DNA of 64,000 nucleotides from Hirudo medicinalis (taxonomy: Eukaryota > Annelida > Clitellata > Hirudinida > Hirudinidae): positions 117,561 through 181,560 of the forward strand of contig MPNW01000390.1 of assembly GCA_011800805.1 (NCBI GenBank), read 5' to 3'. Numbering within the stretch: the first letter of the stretch is position 1; each line of letters begins with the position of its first letter. The notes under the pieces were generated by a model, which saw only the letters and a program-made list of their open reading frames with translations, did no database searches and was not told the origin of the DNA. Shown here piece after piece: positions 13,057 to 27,600 of this stretch. The position numbers were made by a program, and so were the translations under genes.

Positions 13057-13813
13057 AACTTAGTTCTTTAGTTCTTGTGTTGTCAAATTGCATTTTATTA
13101 ACAAGAATTTATTTCGTTAACAGTTCGACTTAAAAATATTCTTTTTTTTCAAATTGGAATTTTTAATAAAATATTTCCAAGCTTCAATTTGTCATTTTAT
13201 ATTGTTGTTTTGTTATTAATGATAAAATACTGATTATTGATTATTGATTATTTATGAACATTTCTAGAGCTCGATATTTTTCTATCAGTTTTATAAACGT
13301 GGTTAAAAAAGAACATGCAAGAAAAGCAAAAATTAAAACAGGGGTTGAAGAGACAAAGGACGAAGCTCAAAGTTTTCATGACTTGATTGAAAACACTCTG
13401 AAAAAATTGAAAAAAGTCTTCTGATTTTGCAAGTTAACTTAGCAAATTCCAGGACTGTTTGGAAGAACCACTTCATTCAGGAATTTAAAACGAATTTTAA
13501 AAAAAAGACAACTAAAAAATATATATATACTATAAAATAATTAGTTAACTTTAATATTCTAACCATTTTATTTATTTATTTTTATGCGACTTCATAAACG
13601 AACAATGGGAAGGTTACATCAATTTGAGAAAATAAAATATTACCGTGCGTATTGAAGCAAGAAATAACAAAATTTAAAGTTGGTTAAAAATCAGTTAAAA
13701 AAGTTTTTGTAACAAAACAGCCTTAGCCTTGGGCTACAAAGTCATTCTTAAACCTCATCGTCTGCTTAATTTTAAAGATGTTTTGCTGGTAGGGAAAGTA
13801 AATAGATATCGCT

Positions 13814-15776
<1,963 letters not shown>

Positions 15777-15879
15777 AAACTATTTCTATAATTTCTCACT
15801 TTGATTTACTAATATAAATCTCTTTTTTGATTTAATGGGTTTTTTTTTAGATGTTCACGGTCATAAAATGTATATTTAA

Positions 15880-16450
15880 ATTAAAATGCGATGCTTTTAC
15901 GAGGCTTATTTTTAAAACATTTTACAACTCAACTTCAATGTCTCAACTTTGATAACTATTTTACTCTGAACCTTTTACGTCCACATGATACCAGAAATTG
16001 GACTCCACTTCAACCCGATTTTGCCAGATCCAATATTAAATTTTATTCCATTCGTTGTGTAGGCCCCAGGGATTTTTCAAGATTGCCTTGCTCGTTATTT
16101 GCTAATCCATTTTTTTTTAATTCTTTTAAGAAGTCATTAATTTGAATTCACTTCTGCCTCTGTACCTCTTTTTAAAGCTAATCCACATTTATTATCATAT
16201 TGTAAATAATCTTATGCTTTATTTCTTTTGTACATATCTTAACATCAGTATTACCTTCAGTTATATTATTTAATTTCATATCTTAGGCAGCCCAATCAGC
16301 GGGATAAGTTTCCCTTAGGGCTGTCCTTTTGGATTGTTGTTTTTTTTTCTTACTATTCCTTGTTCAAAATTTTATTTATTTTATTCACACGAGGTCAAAG
16401 GGCTTTCAGCCGCTTACATGACCAAGGAAAATGTAAACAAACAAACAAAA
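15880..16450 (+). mobile_element. 3' end of a LINE retrotransposon
   Basis: From about 15940 to 16142 the plus strand encodes the C-terminal tail typical of LINE reverse-transcriptase proteins (RSNIKFYSIRCVGPRDF, then LP and FFFNSFKKSLI; compare the common N-x-R-x-S-x-GP-x-x-WNSLP pattern). It is followed by a non-coding tail ending in an A-rich AAAC repeat near 16450. Truncated at the 5' end, about 100 bp after SQLE. Confidence 0.6.
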
Positions 16451-16499
16451 AAAGCACACGAAAAAGCTTAGAAATTAATGTCCCAAGAATTAAGTCATC

Positions 16500-16721
16500 C
16501 TAAAGTTCTTTAAATCTGAGGTATTTATTGAAGTTTAATTGCAGAATTGCAGAGTTGAAGCGGGTTAGGGTTGAAGAGTTAACAATATCAGCCGGTAAAG
16601 AGTTCNGATTATGGATCGGTAGCCAGTGCAATTTCTTCAGGCAGTCAGTGCTATTGAAGGTTGGGTTAAGAAGGACAAGTTTGGCGAGTTTGTTTTGTAC
16701 GCGCTGCAAGGAAAGGATCAA
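16500..16721 (-). mobile_element. LINE reverse-transcriptase fragment, interrupted by n
   Basis: The minus strand reads LQRVQNKLAKLVLL...LKKLHWLPI and then, just past the n at 16606, SLPADIVNSSTLTRF. In this RT family these blocks are normally separated by several dozen residues, so the n probably replaces a longer stretch of unsequenced DNA. Confidence 0.65.
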
Positions 16722-17079
16722 AGAGGTAGATGTTTACCCTGCAATATTTTACCAAGTAGGAAGTGATTTCTATTCTTGTGGACTGAAAAATTACAAGAAA
16801 ATGTTGCTCTCTTTCTTCCTCAATTTTTCTTAAAATGCTTTGTCCAGTCTTTACCAGCTTTTTTTAATAGCTTTACTTTACATTATGAAACAACAATTCA
16901 TTCGAATTATCAATTAGGTTAAGTAATTAATTAGTTTAATTAGCAGCTAAAGTTCTCATGTTCCAATGAGTTATATAAACTTTAGCACTTGTGAAGTAAT
17001 TGACTTTTTATTTGGCTTGATTGGTTTTATTGGACAAATGACAAGGCATAGCAATGCAAATGTCGAAAAGATCAATCCG

Positions 17080-17240
17080 AAGGTTAATATTTTCTCTGTA
17101 TTGTATTATTCCTTCAAACAATCGTTGAGAAAATCACGGCTTCCGTGTAGTCAAGCATTACAGGAATTTCTAATTCAATATCGACGAACACCTTTGGAGT
17201 CTGGCCTCTCACCAAGTGAATTGCTAAACGGGAGGCANTG
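17080..17240 (+). mobile_element. Gypsy/Ty3-type integrase fragment
   Basis: Plus-strand reading FKQSLRKS...LQEFLIQYRRTPLESG and GLSPSELLNGR matches the C-terminal core of LTR-retrotransposon integrases (Y-R-x-T-P-H-x-x-T-G-x-SP-x-ELL-x-GR). The frame is broken by an n at 17238. No LTRs or other pol domains were seen nearby. Confidence 0.65.
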
Positions 17241-17514
17241 CATTAAAGAAGTTATAACTCATTATTAAACGAAAGGAAAGAGACCAAAGGATACTCAAAC
17301 ATATTTTATATTAATCACGAAGCAAATGTAAAGACACAACGGTATCTCAATCATATTCAATTTTTATTTTAGTAAAATAGCATATTTTAGATAATAAATA
17401 CCATTATAAATAATAATAATGACCAACGATTAATAAGTGAGGATTAATTGTAATGAATAAAGTTTAAATATTAATTGAAGTTATTTGTTACATTGTTTGG
17501 CGAAAAGAAATCAG

Positions 17515-20500
17515 TTAAGTGGAAATTTTAGGAGGTGGATTAACTATTTCGAAGTCTGAGTTTGATACAGCGTCCTGATTCCTAGAAAAAGTTAATTTAT
17601 TTATAAAACGTTATTAATTTACCGTTAATCATCTTTTTTTAAGTAAACAATGTTTGCATGTTATGAAATAAATTTTATAAACTTTCAGTTACGATAAATG
17701 CAGTATGCCAAGTGTTTGGTAGGCAAAAAAATTGCATTAATAAATATGCAGAAAACATATGGTCAACATTGCGAATGGTCAAGACTTAAACCACCTCAGC
17801 AAAAGGGAAACACGGGAACACTTGCCAAGAGCAACTATATTTTACAGATTTTAAAAGATAATAATTAGCAGAGAAAATTCCGAAGTGATGATTGCAGTGG
17901 AAATAATATAGATTTGCTCGAATCAGAAGTAGTCCTGAAATAAGAAATTATTGTGCAAGTAAAGCGGGCAGGTAAGTGCAATAAAATATATCTATAATTC
18001 ATTTGCTTTCTTAATAAATCAAAAACATTTATCACTTCTAACCCTGCAGATAAAGAACAACCAATTGCAATTCCAAGACCCAAAACAGAGAAGCACCAAT
18101 AATCTGCATATGTAAAAGGTTTGCGGTTTTGCGGTCTTTAATAATGCATATTAACATCTTAATTATTTTCACAATGATTGAATGTGACAAGTACAACTGC
18201 TACGTGATAAAATTAAATTTTTTTTAATTTAATATTAATATTGAGTTGAAAGTATTCACCTCATGCATTGAATGAAATTATTCAGTTTAAATTCAGAGAA
18301 AAATAAGGCGCGTTTCTATCGTGGAAAATCATCAAAATATTCAATAATACCATCGCCATGTTCATTAGTATCTAGGGTTTAGGGCAAGGGTTAGTGGCAT
18401 GTATTGTTGCCTTCTTGAATTTGACTCTAAGATACAATCAAACTGTTTTTGGTTAGAGACTTTGTTTTGAGCTACCACTTTGCGCCTTCTTAGTAAAAGA
18501 ACTGCGAAATCTGAAAGGCAATTTCGAATGCAGATGGAGGCAAGCAGAAAAGTGGTGGAAGTCATCACCGAAGAAGTAACCACGTCGAGTTAATGAAAGA
18601 AGTCATTCCCGTCGAAAAAGTAACTACCGATTTGACGAAAGAGCCTCTCGAAGAAGAGAACAATACTATGAGACTCATATCACATTTGGTGACCTTATTG
18701 TTGAAATATTGATTAAAATGCCAGACTAAATGCGTCGCACCACTGGAATAACTGGGACACCCAGGAGCAGGAACTGTCTCCATTCTGACCATTCGAACAT
18801 TCCGAATATTTTGCTTTTAATTGCAAATTTCGTGTTGTTTCGTGGTTCAATAAATGCTCATTAAACTGAAAATCATTCAACAAACAAAACAAAAATCAGC
18901 ATCGCTCACTCATGAATGGATTGTCCTTTTTATTAGGAAGCATTTCTGACCGTTTTCTAGCCTGTTTCGCTTTTTAATAGCAATTAAAAATAAACTTAAA
19001 ATGGTGAACGAATAAAATAATTTAGTTAGGTAATTACTTGAACATGTAATTTCGATGAATTAGTGGCTCATTAGAATTTTTTCTTAGCATAATTGGCAAA
19101 ACAATTTTTTGTAAACTATGACTTTACGTAGTTCGAGTTTCAAGTTTATTGACGAAAGTAAGTTTGTTAGAAAAATATTACAAAGTCAGATTGAACAATT
19201 AATTGGTGTAAGACTCCTTAGCCCTATTTTCAAGATCACACAAGATCACACAATATCTCACAGAATCTCGAAGCCCTACTTGACATTGAAGATCATTCCT
19301 ATTCAACAAATAATCACGCAACTGATCGTTAAGCAATAACTGGCAGCAGGATTATTACGTAAGCGTGGTATTTACAAGTAAGTGGTAATACCACTCACTT
19401 GTTAACTGAATATTTGCTGAATAAATCCAACAATAAACTCGGCATAAATTAAGCGTTCATTACAATATGTATGCAAGGATGTGTAATACTGTAAGTTGGG
19501 ATGTGTGTTTCGCTTGAAACATAAAATGAAGACATTAAAGCGATCTAAAAGAAATCTAAAAAGAAGGTTATTTCTAGTTACAATTACAAGCTAAGGGCAA
19601 AGGGTAAGGGATCGAAAAGAAATCTAAACAGAAGAAAGTTATTGCTAGATTTAATTATAAAGTTAGGACGAACATTCGTTTGAGAGCACTAATAAATTAT
19701 TTATTTGGAGATACGTAATATTTATAACTTACTTATAGTTGAATATGTAAATTCATATATTTGTGTGAGTTCAGGTCAAGATTTTCAACTATTATAGTAT
19801 CTGTCAATAAAAACTAAATTTCTTAGATTTACCAATGGTGCCTGTTGGTTCACCCGGGACGAACCATGTCGGAGGAACTTGGTGTACATTGTTCGTAACT
19901 TTTTCTCTGTTCTTATCTTTCTTTCTTTTTTTATCAAATTTTTGTTTTTGGCTTGGCGATGTAGGCCTCTCATAATCTGATGGATCATCTGAGTCATCTG
20001 GGTCATCTGAGTCATCATCTGAGTCATCATCTGGTTCATCATTTGAGTCACTTGAATAATCCGTAAATTGGTCAGTTGTTGTGGTGTCATCTCCATCTTC
20101 GTCATCTGGAAATAGCTCTACGGAATCATAAATGGGAATAATTTTGCGATGGTGGAGAGGTGGTTGTGCATGAAATCTACGAGTGTGATCTTTTGGACTT
20201 TGTGCGCTCTCGTTATCTTGAGGTTGCTTGGAAACAGGATTGTTTCCGCTGACAATTCGATTGTGACTTTTACTAGCAAGTTGTGCTGCATGGTTAGAAG
20301 ATACGTTTGTTTCGCTAATAACTTTCGGGACATGATGAATGGAACTTTGAGATGTCATATACTTTTTAGGATAAACTGCAAAAGTTGAATGCATGTGCAT
20401 AAATAAATTTTTTTAAATTATTTTACTGTGGAACTATTGTAATAATAAGAAAGTCAGTCCTTGAAATTATAAACTTATTTTAAGTCGAGAATAAATTGAT

Positions 20501-23139
20501 GTCATTTAAAATACTTGTTACTAGAAAGAGTCATGATTTAGCGGTTGTTATTCCCCCAATTTCCAAAAACTAATAAAAATTCATACGTTTAATTGCTACC
20601 TCAAGAAGTCAAGTTAAATTTTTAAGCTGATAAGATTATGTTTCAACGAATGATTCGATAATAATGATAATGTCTGGACTTGGAAAGCTTAAATTTTGAA
20701 TAACCTAAAATAATTTAATATTCAATTCTTTGAGAATTATAAATTATAAGATGTAGATACAGGGCCTGCTATGGGGATACGACACATGTAAAAATCTTAC
20801 ATTTTGTCCAGTTATCTGAAAAACTACTGCTTACATTCGCTCAAGGTTTTAATTATTTTAAGCTTCTATTAAAACTTAATAATATTTCAAAAGGTTTGAT
20901 TTGTAAAATTTGAATGTGAATGAAATGTTTTGGAAAAATCTGTTCGATGTTGTTCAGAGGCTTTTCAAAGATTAAGGATGATATATCTTCCTTTACAGGA
21001 AATAACATTTTATAATAGGGGTCATAAAGTCTGGCTACTATAATAGGGTTCCATATATAAAGAACAATGTTAAATAACTTTTCGATTATTATGAAGTCTG
21101 TGAGCTAGCGTAATTATAGATGGGTTTTGGAGTCTTAGCGACTCGGAGGAAGGAAGGCGTTAAACGAGCTAAATATGCTATTATCTGAAATTTAAAGGAG
21201 AGCTAAACTTTGCAGAAATGTTGTCAGACTTTGTTTTGAAAGTTTCAGAAAAATATGGAATGTAATACATGTGAGGAAGACTTGAAAACTAAATCATCGT
21301 CAGAAAGAATCTTTGTGTCCGTGCGCTTCCGAAGGGAAGTGCTCTTCAATGGAACTTCAAAACAAGCTGAATTTGAGCCAGTTTACAGCATGCAGATACA
21401 TTCGGAGAAAATGATTTTTTAATTTCTTTACATGTCCTTTTTGACAGAAGTTCACGAAAAGAACGGATTTAAATGGTTCAAGGAGGTGATGAAATTGGAT
21501 GTGAACTGAGTTTTTTTAATTTCTCTAATGAAAAAAAAAAAAATTTGGATAATCCAGACGGCTTCAAATATTAGTGGCACGATGTTAGAAAATCTCCAAA
21601 GTCATTTTTAAAATGAAAATTTGGAGATGGATCCATCATTGTCTGGACTGCCATTTCCTTCTCTTGATTCGTCGGAGCAGGTCTTAGAGAGGGTTGGACA
21701 AGAAGAGTCTGAAATCCTTCATCAATAAACCCTTCAAATCACTAAAAAAATTTCGGAAGGTAATTAACAAGAAATGTCCCTATGTCTTTATTTTATAATT
21801 TAAAAGTTTGTCCTGATAAAAAAAGAGTTTTGCTGCCACTGGTTTTCAATGTTTTGCGCATTTTCGGTCTTATGCTTAAATTATAAAAAGTTTATGCTAA
21901 CACTCAATGAAATTAATATTTCCCTATAAATAATGAACTTATATACATCGTAGCAATAAATGGTACAGGCCCTATATATTTTTTATGTCTACGGTAAAAT
22001 AAGTTACTTACTAAGACCAATGCAGTTCTCCACTGTCTTACTGGACCTATCTATCATGTAATGCTTAATAAGCGGGTTTGCAGCATAATTGTAGTTTCGT
22101 TTCATGAGCAATCCACATTTTACAAGTCCTTCCTCAGCCCAGTCAATTCCAACGCAAGTTTTATTAACGTCACACAGGTCCTGACACGATTGGATATTTA
22201 TGGTATTCAATTTCAAGGTGCTTCTAATATTACCAGACACCTTCTTCTTCAAGATCCAGTTCGGCTTGCATTCTAAAATAATTAAATTTATAATAAATAC
22301 TCATATTGTTTAAAGAAATTCCATGTTAAATCAAAAATTTGATCCTGATAAATATAATTGATTAATATATGGAATTTTAAAGTCAAAATCAAATCCTAAT
22401 GTAATTTAGGACATTTGCCAGTCCATGTCATCTGAAAATTTTGCGGAGTGCAAACTAAACCAACTAACCTTTCATACATACTACATAAAAGTTTCCAGAA
22501 TTGTCATACTGTAACATGTAAAACAATTGCCTTCCTTCAGTTATAAGTTTGTTGTTCATGGCGATGTCTATTAATGGTATTGAACTAGTGATAACTATAC
22601 TAATTAAATTAGTGAGGTATTAAAAATTAGGATTAAAGTAGTTATTAGGACTTTGACCTTCTTAATTGCTATAAATTAAGTTATGCTATACGTTATGTTA
22701 TATTTTTGTCCGATTCATTAAGTTATGCTGAGGCAACAAAATACTGCGCTAAGTTACCTAATTATTATGCTTGTAGTTTTACTTCCAGAAAAAAGAGCTA
22801 TTGTAAAATAATCCACTCACCGTTACCTTGCCGAACCCATTTCCATCTCCCATTTTCATTTTTGGCATTGAGAAGAACTTTATACAATGAATAATTTGCC
22901 AGAAAGGTTTTTACTTTATTTGTCTCAGCTGCTACCGCAAGATCAAGCAATCGACCATTCTCGTTAACACTTTTACAAAACCTATCGGCTGCAGATGTTG
23001 ACATAACATCAATTGGATTACCGTCGGAATAATAACACTGAGGAAAATATTGATCGCAATATGCATAGAATGACTTTTCTTCTTCCCCTTTGCAGTAGGT
23101 AACCAGAAGTAAATTTAGAACACTCCATATAGGATTCAT
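17515..23139 (-). CDS. Receptor gene C: lectin-like / PAN / long-stalk TM protein
   Basis: Six exons: 23139-22821, 22567-22469, 22272-22012, 20375-19833, 18103-18043, 17581-17515; 1350 nt, 449 residues, the longest member. Signal peptide and lectin-like half are nearly the same as in B (MNPIWSVLN, CYYSDGNPIDVMST, NENGRWKW), with sequon NYS. Exon 2 ends FYVVCMK. The PAN-like exon has six Cys (ECKPNWIL...CQDLC...CVGIDW...CGLL...NCIGL). The stalk is one 543-nt exon: His/Ser/Asn-rich first, then strongly acidic (PDDEDGDD, SDDPDDSDD), then Lys-rich. The membrane exon is again 61 nt (YWCFSVLGLGIAIGCSLSAG) and the tail is NQDAVSNSDFEIVNPPPKIS-T, unlike the other tails. No ITIM or ITAM seen. The intron between exons 3 and 4 is 1.6 kb. 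Confidence 0.82.
20376..22011. other. Long intron of gene C, possible degenerate element
   Basis: Intron of 1.6 kb with no convincing coding sequence. AGGGCCTG occurs near 20761 and in inverted orientation near 21975, which might mark the ends of a decayed 1.2-kb element; the matching beyond eight bases is poor. Confidence 0.25.
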
Positions 23140-23350
23140 ATTCCAACTGAATGATGAAGATATGTTGTTAACTTTGTTAATCCTTCACCGCTATATGGTG
23201 TCATATTTTTGTTAAATGTTACATATATGCTGTTTCAATTGTTCATTTTATTCCAAAAGTTTGTTTGGCCTTCCATTTTTCATCGGAAATCTCGGCCCGA
23301 AATAATCGAGATGTTAGTAAATATGTTTAAACTTTCGAATTACGTCAGAA
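23140..23350 (-). promoter_or_regulatory. Upstream block of gene C, shared with gene B
   Basis: Counterpart of the block before gene B. The first about 70 bp are almost identical, followed by shorter conserved islands, including TTCATCGGAAATCTCG and the minus-sense TGACGTAATTC motif (about 23338-23347). Confidence 0.4.
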
Positions 23351-24624
23351 ACAACAAGTGAATTCTACAGCATTTTTATTCTTATTATGAGGCTTTTCAT
23401 CAACCATGAGTCTCTAAGATTTCAGTTGGTTATTTTTGTTTTTTGAATAACACGATGTTACGCCATTTCTTAAGTTTTCAATTCTAGTTTAACCTTCCTT
23501 GCCAGCGATGGCTACTTAATTCTGCATGTAAATTGTCGGATAATTTATAAAAGAAACATTTAATCAATAAGAATCCAACAACTCGCACTGACAAGTGTTA
23601 ATGTTACCAAAAAATCTATATATGCGATGTCATGATTAATGACATTCATTAATCTTTAATATTGCTTAAATGTTGCATAACAAGCTTATTCAGGCAATAA
23701 ACTTCTATATATTTACGTATTTGAATAGCCTTGACATCTTTAAGTAAAAAATAGCCTTGACATTCCCAAGTAAAACGATGATTCAGTTACAAATTGTTTC
23801 CAATTAAATTTAATTACAACATGGTAAAGCATTGCCTCATCATCATATGTACCTCTGATTCCTCACACATTCGCCAATAAATGGGAGCTAGCACCCTGAT
23901 TTTTGGAGACAGCTAAATCACCTGAAGCAGATCAAATAGGACATCATACCAACCATAAACAGAATCAATAAATTCAATAAGTTTTTCATTTGCTTTTGCA
24001 ATTTTTATTTTGACATGATAATGAGACGATTTTACAACAAAAAAAATCTTGTAATAGATTTAATTCTGAATCAATTAATGTTTCTCGAAGGTACTCGTGT
24101 CCTACAAGTCTAGAGGTTTGTTTATTCTTCGTCTGAGGAGCTCGTTTCATTCCTTTTAATGAAAAAGAATGCAATTCCAAGTAAACACAGCTTAGTTAAA
24201 TTAATAACAATAATAAATCTTCTTATAAGAAGAAGAATAACAATAATAATAATTAATAATCTATTTACAAAAATACATAATTTAAAATAATTACGTTTAT
24301 TAATAAAGAATTAGTTCAGTTGGAACAGCTTCTTTGAGAGCTTCGGAGGTGTCAGAATACAAGGTTAAAAGTAAGGACCCAAACTCTGTAGGTCACAAAC
24401 TCAACTTAACTTAACGTCCGTTATCAGTTGTCCCATGGTTATCCGTTACTGCATGAGTCATACAGTTACTCATATGCTTTTGAATGTGTTCAATAAAATA
24501 AAATTTCAAACAAATTCAATATGTCCGGGAACTCGAACATACGAGCCTCTCCTTGCCCAGGTAATGTTTATGCGTTAGACTTAACAAATTTATTTTGTCA
24601 CCAGCTTTTATAAACGAAGTCGTC
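23351..24624. other. Spacer between receptor genes C and D
   Basis: AT-rich. On the minus strand near 24525-24560 a GTTCGAGTTCC sequence looks like a tRNA B-box but no cloverleaf forms around it; perhaps the relic of a tRNA-derived SINE. Nothing else was recognised. Confidence 0.4.
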
Positions 24625-27600
24625 TCACTTTTTAATCATTTTGTAGCCTACAAGAACAACCCCTAAGGCAATGAGGCCGGGCACCAAATCTGAAAATTAA
24701 AATTTTACAATCTTTGAGTATCCATAGAATATTTATTTGTAGGTCTCTGAAACGGTTTCTTCTCGAGCCTAAGGTTAAGGAACATACCAATGGTGCAGAA
24801 TTAATTCATAAGAACACGTTAAGAAAATGAGTAAATTACAAGTAAACTAGCTAGAATATTCATTGAGCAAAAATTAAAATTACATGTCTGCCACGAAGAA
24901 TCTGCATTCTTTTGAGGGCCTTTAATTGCTTCAGGGCGGGTCGCTTCTCCTGGTTTTGCAGATACTTGGTGAATTTTTATGCTAAATGTGGCTGATTTGT
25001 TTTGTGCAAGCAATATTTCAATGCAACTGTATCAAACTTCACACCGGAGGGATTTATAAACCATGTTAAGTTTAAAAATACGGGGCACTTAAACATGATA
25101 GCCTGATAGCATTTTCAAAACGAACAATGACAAAACTGTAACGAAATTAAGGAATTATTGCAGGATTTAATTGCAGAATGTATCTGCTACTTTTATAGCA
25201 CTTGCACATAAACCTTGCAATTACTTGCAATTAATTTGTCAATTAATCTTCAATAGTTGAACTTGGATCCCCAGCGTCCAATTGTAATTCTAAGAATTCT
25301 GAACCAATTTAATATGATTTTTTCTAAATATTATTCATCAAATAAAACGACAAAATACCTTTGTTTTTGTCAGTTTTTATAGTGGGAGGAATTTGTTGGC
25401 CGGAATCAACTGCAGGTTGAGAAAATGTTTATTGAATCTAGCAGATTTAGGATAATGGGGCATTCCACATCAAATCGACACAACATCTGACATCACCATT
25501 TTGGATTTTGCTGAAATTTGGCACAGTTGTTAAATTAGATAAGTACGTTAAAAAGATAAAATTTTAGATATTTTGGTCAATCGTCATCAGAAATATGGAT
25601 CGTTGAATTTTGACCAACTGCCAACACCTCATGATGGTTGAGAGGTTGTAAGTTTGGTTCTAGAAAACCTAGAAGGATATGTATATCAAATTAAAGGTAC
25701 TTGAAGGCTCTATTTGGGCAACTTACTTAAAATATTGTAGTTTTACTATTTAAAAAGATATTGGCAATGATACCCTTTAAAACCGGCTGAAGGTAAGTTC
25801 GTACAAAAAATTATTTATTATTTATTTTTTATATGTTAAGAATAATGTAAAGAACACACAATCCACACAAATTTATATTATATTTGTAAAAATATGGTTT
25901 GGTATGGAATATTTGGAATTTTGGTTTGGAATGTTTTCGCAACGACTTACGTAAAAAGGTCCTTATGATGGGGTTGAGGGAACTGTAAAGTGTCCTGCTG
26001 CACGAGCCAGCTTGCAAAGAACATATCAGGACCAAATTATGACCCGACATCAATTATTTATTTTCGCCCATAAAAACATCCCCCCTCTACAAAATTCTAT
26101 TTCGCTACCTCAGAGGAACCTGAACTTTGAAGCAGCCCTTTTGGCAGTAGATTTCAATGTACTTTGTACAATATACAATGCATTTCTGGTACTGCAGCTG
26201 GAACTCATAAATTTCACTACATTCGGGCGATATCGGACGAATCACTTAAAGTGAAAGAGTTTTCGTATAGCAATGAATCAAGAATAAGGCCTGTTCTATG
26301 TACTTCCATAACTGACTTGAACCATTGCATTTGTAAAAATATTGTAAAGAATATGTAACAGCTAAATACTATGGTCATTGGTGGCATGCATGTGTCATGT
26401 AAAAGGTTTTCGGAGCTCAGAGGTCGAAGTGAATTTTCGTCAACAACGTGGGCCGGTTGGGATCGTTCCACTGTCCTCATCCTGCTGATGTGTTAATAAT
26501 ATCAAGTGACGATATTTTAACAGAAGATCTTCAACCAACAATGGCTTGTAAGGTCAAAACCCAGGAAATTACTGATGCAACCAATGCTTTAACTAAAACT
26601 ATCTAAGCAAATCATGTTTAAAACGAGTTTATGATTTTCTTTGAGACTATTATCTAACATTGTGAAATTATTTTGAATTTAAGAATGTTAACAACAGTAG
26701 CTGACCAATGTTTTCCAATTTTGATTCAACAAATATGAAGGGTAACATAATTTTATTAACTATTACTGAGATGATTAGCAAATTCGCAACTTTTATGCAA
26801 TATAAAAAAATTCACTAAGTTAAAGCTATAGGAGTGCCCATTCTAAATTTTGGATTGTGTGTTCTTTACATTATTCTGAACACATAAAAAATAAATAATA
26901 ATATTTTGTACGAACTTACCTTCAGCCGGTTTTAAAGGGTTTAATTGCCAATATCTTTTTAAATATTAAAAATACAATATTTTAAGTAAGTTGCCCAAAT
27001 AGAGCCTTCAAATACCTTTAATTTGATATATATATTATCCTTCTAGGTTTTCTAGAACAACAAACTTACAACCTCTCAACCATCGTGAGGTGTTGGCAGT
27101 TGGTCAAAATTCAACGATCCATATTTCTGATGACGATTGACCAAAATATCCAAAATTTTATCGTTTTAACTTACTTATCTAATTTAACAACTGTGCCAAA
27201 TTTCAGCAAAATCCAAGATGGTGATGTCAGATGTTGTGTCGGTTTGACGTGGAATGCCCCGTATATATATTTTATACGTAACAACTCTTTCAACTTATTC
27301 TGAGTATATTTGAAATATTTTTATCTTTATATAAAGTTAGATATAAATTCATAGACATATCACTTTAGATATCTAATTTTAGTCTAATAGCTAATAAATA
27401 ATCTAATCTATTTATTGCAATAGGTATAATTTAGGTAATATTAATAATTAAATGACTAATATTGAAAAGCTGTAAGTACCTCGTGTAGAATGCTCTTTGC
27501 TATCTTCTTTGTCAGTTTCTTTGCCAACATCTGAGTCAACATTTGCAGTGCTTTCTTTTGTGGTAATTGTACAAAATGACTTATTTTAATATTAAGAAGG

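Larger units (their letters stand above)
25457..27260. mobile_element. Dead DNA transposon with 408-bp inverted repeats
   Basis: About 1.8 kb inside an intron of gene D. Left repeat 25457-25864 is repeated in inverse at 26852-27260, with about nine in ten bases matching by eye; both outer ends begin GGGGCATTCCAC. The interior plus strand (about 25950-26560) holds a frameshifted reading frame with GPYDGVEGTVKC...ASLQRTYQDQIMT and, in another frame, THKFHYIRAISDESLKVKEF. This resembles a protein family found near transposons in many invertebrates, whose superfamily I cannot name. No clear target-site duplication was seen. Confidence 0.8.

Noticed and set aside
18500..18760. Open Glu/Thr-rich stretches on the plus strand inside a gene C intron
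   Set aside because: Short, in different frames with stops between, no similarity recognised.
24520..24600. tRNA-like B-box on the minus strand
   Set aside because: No A-box or acceptor stem found at the right distance.
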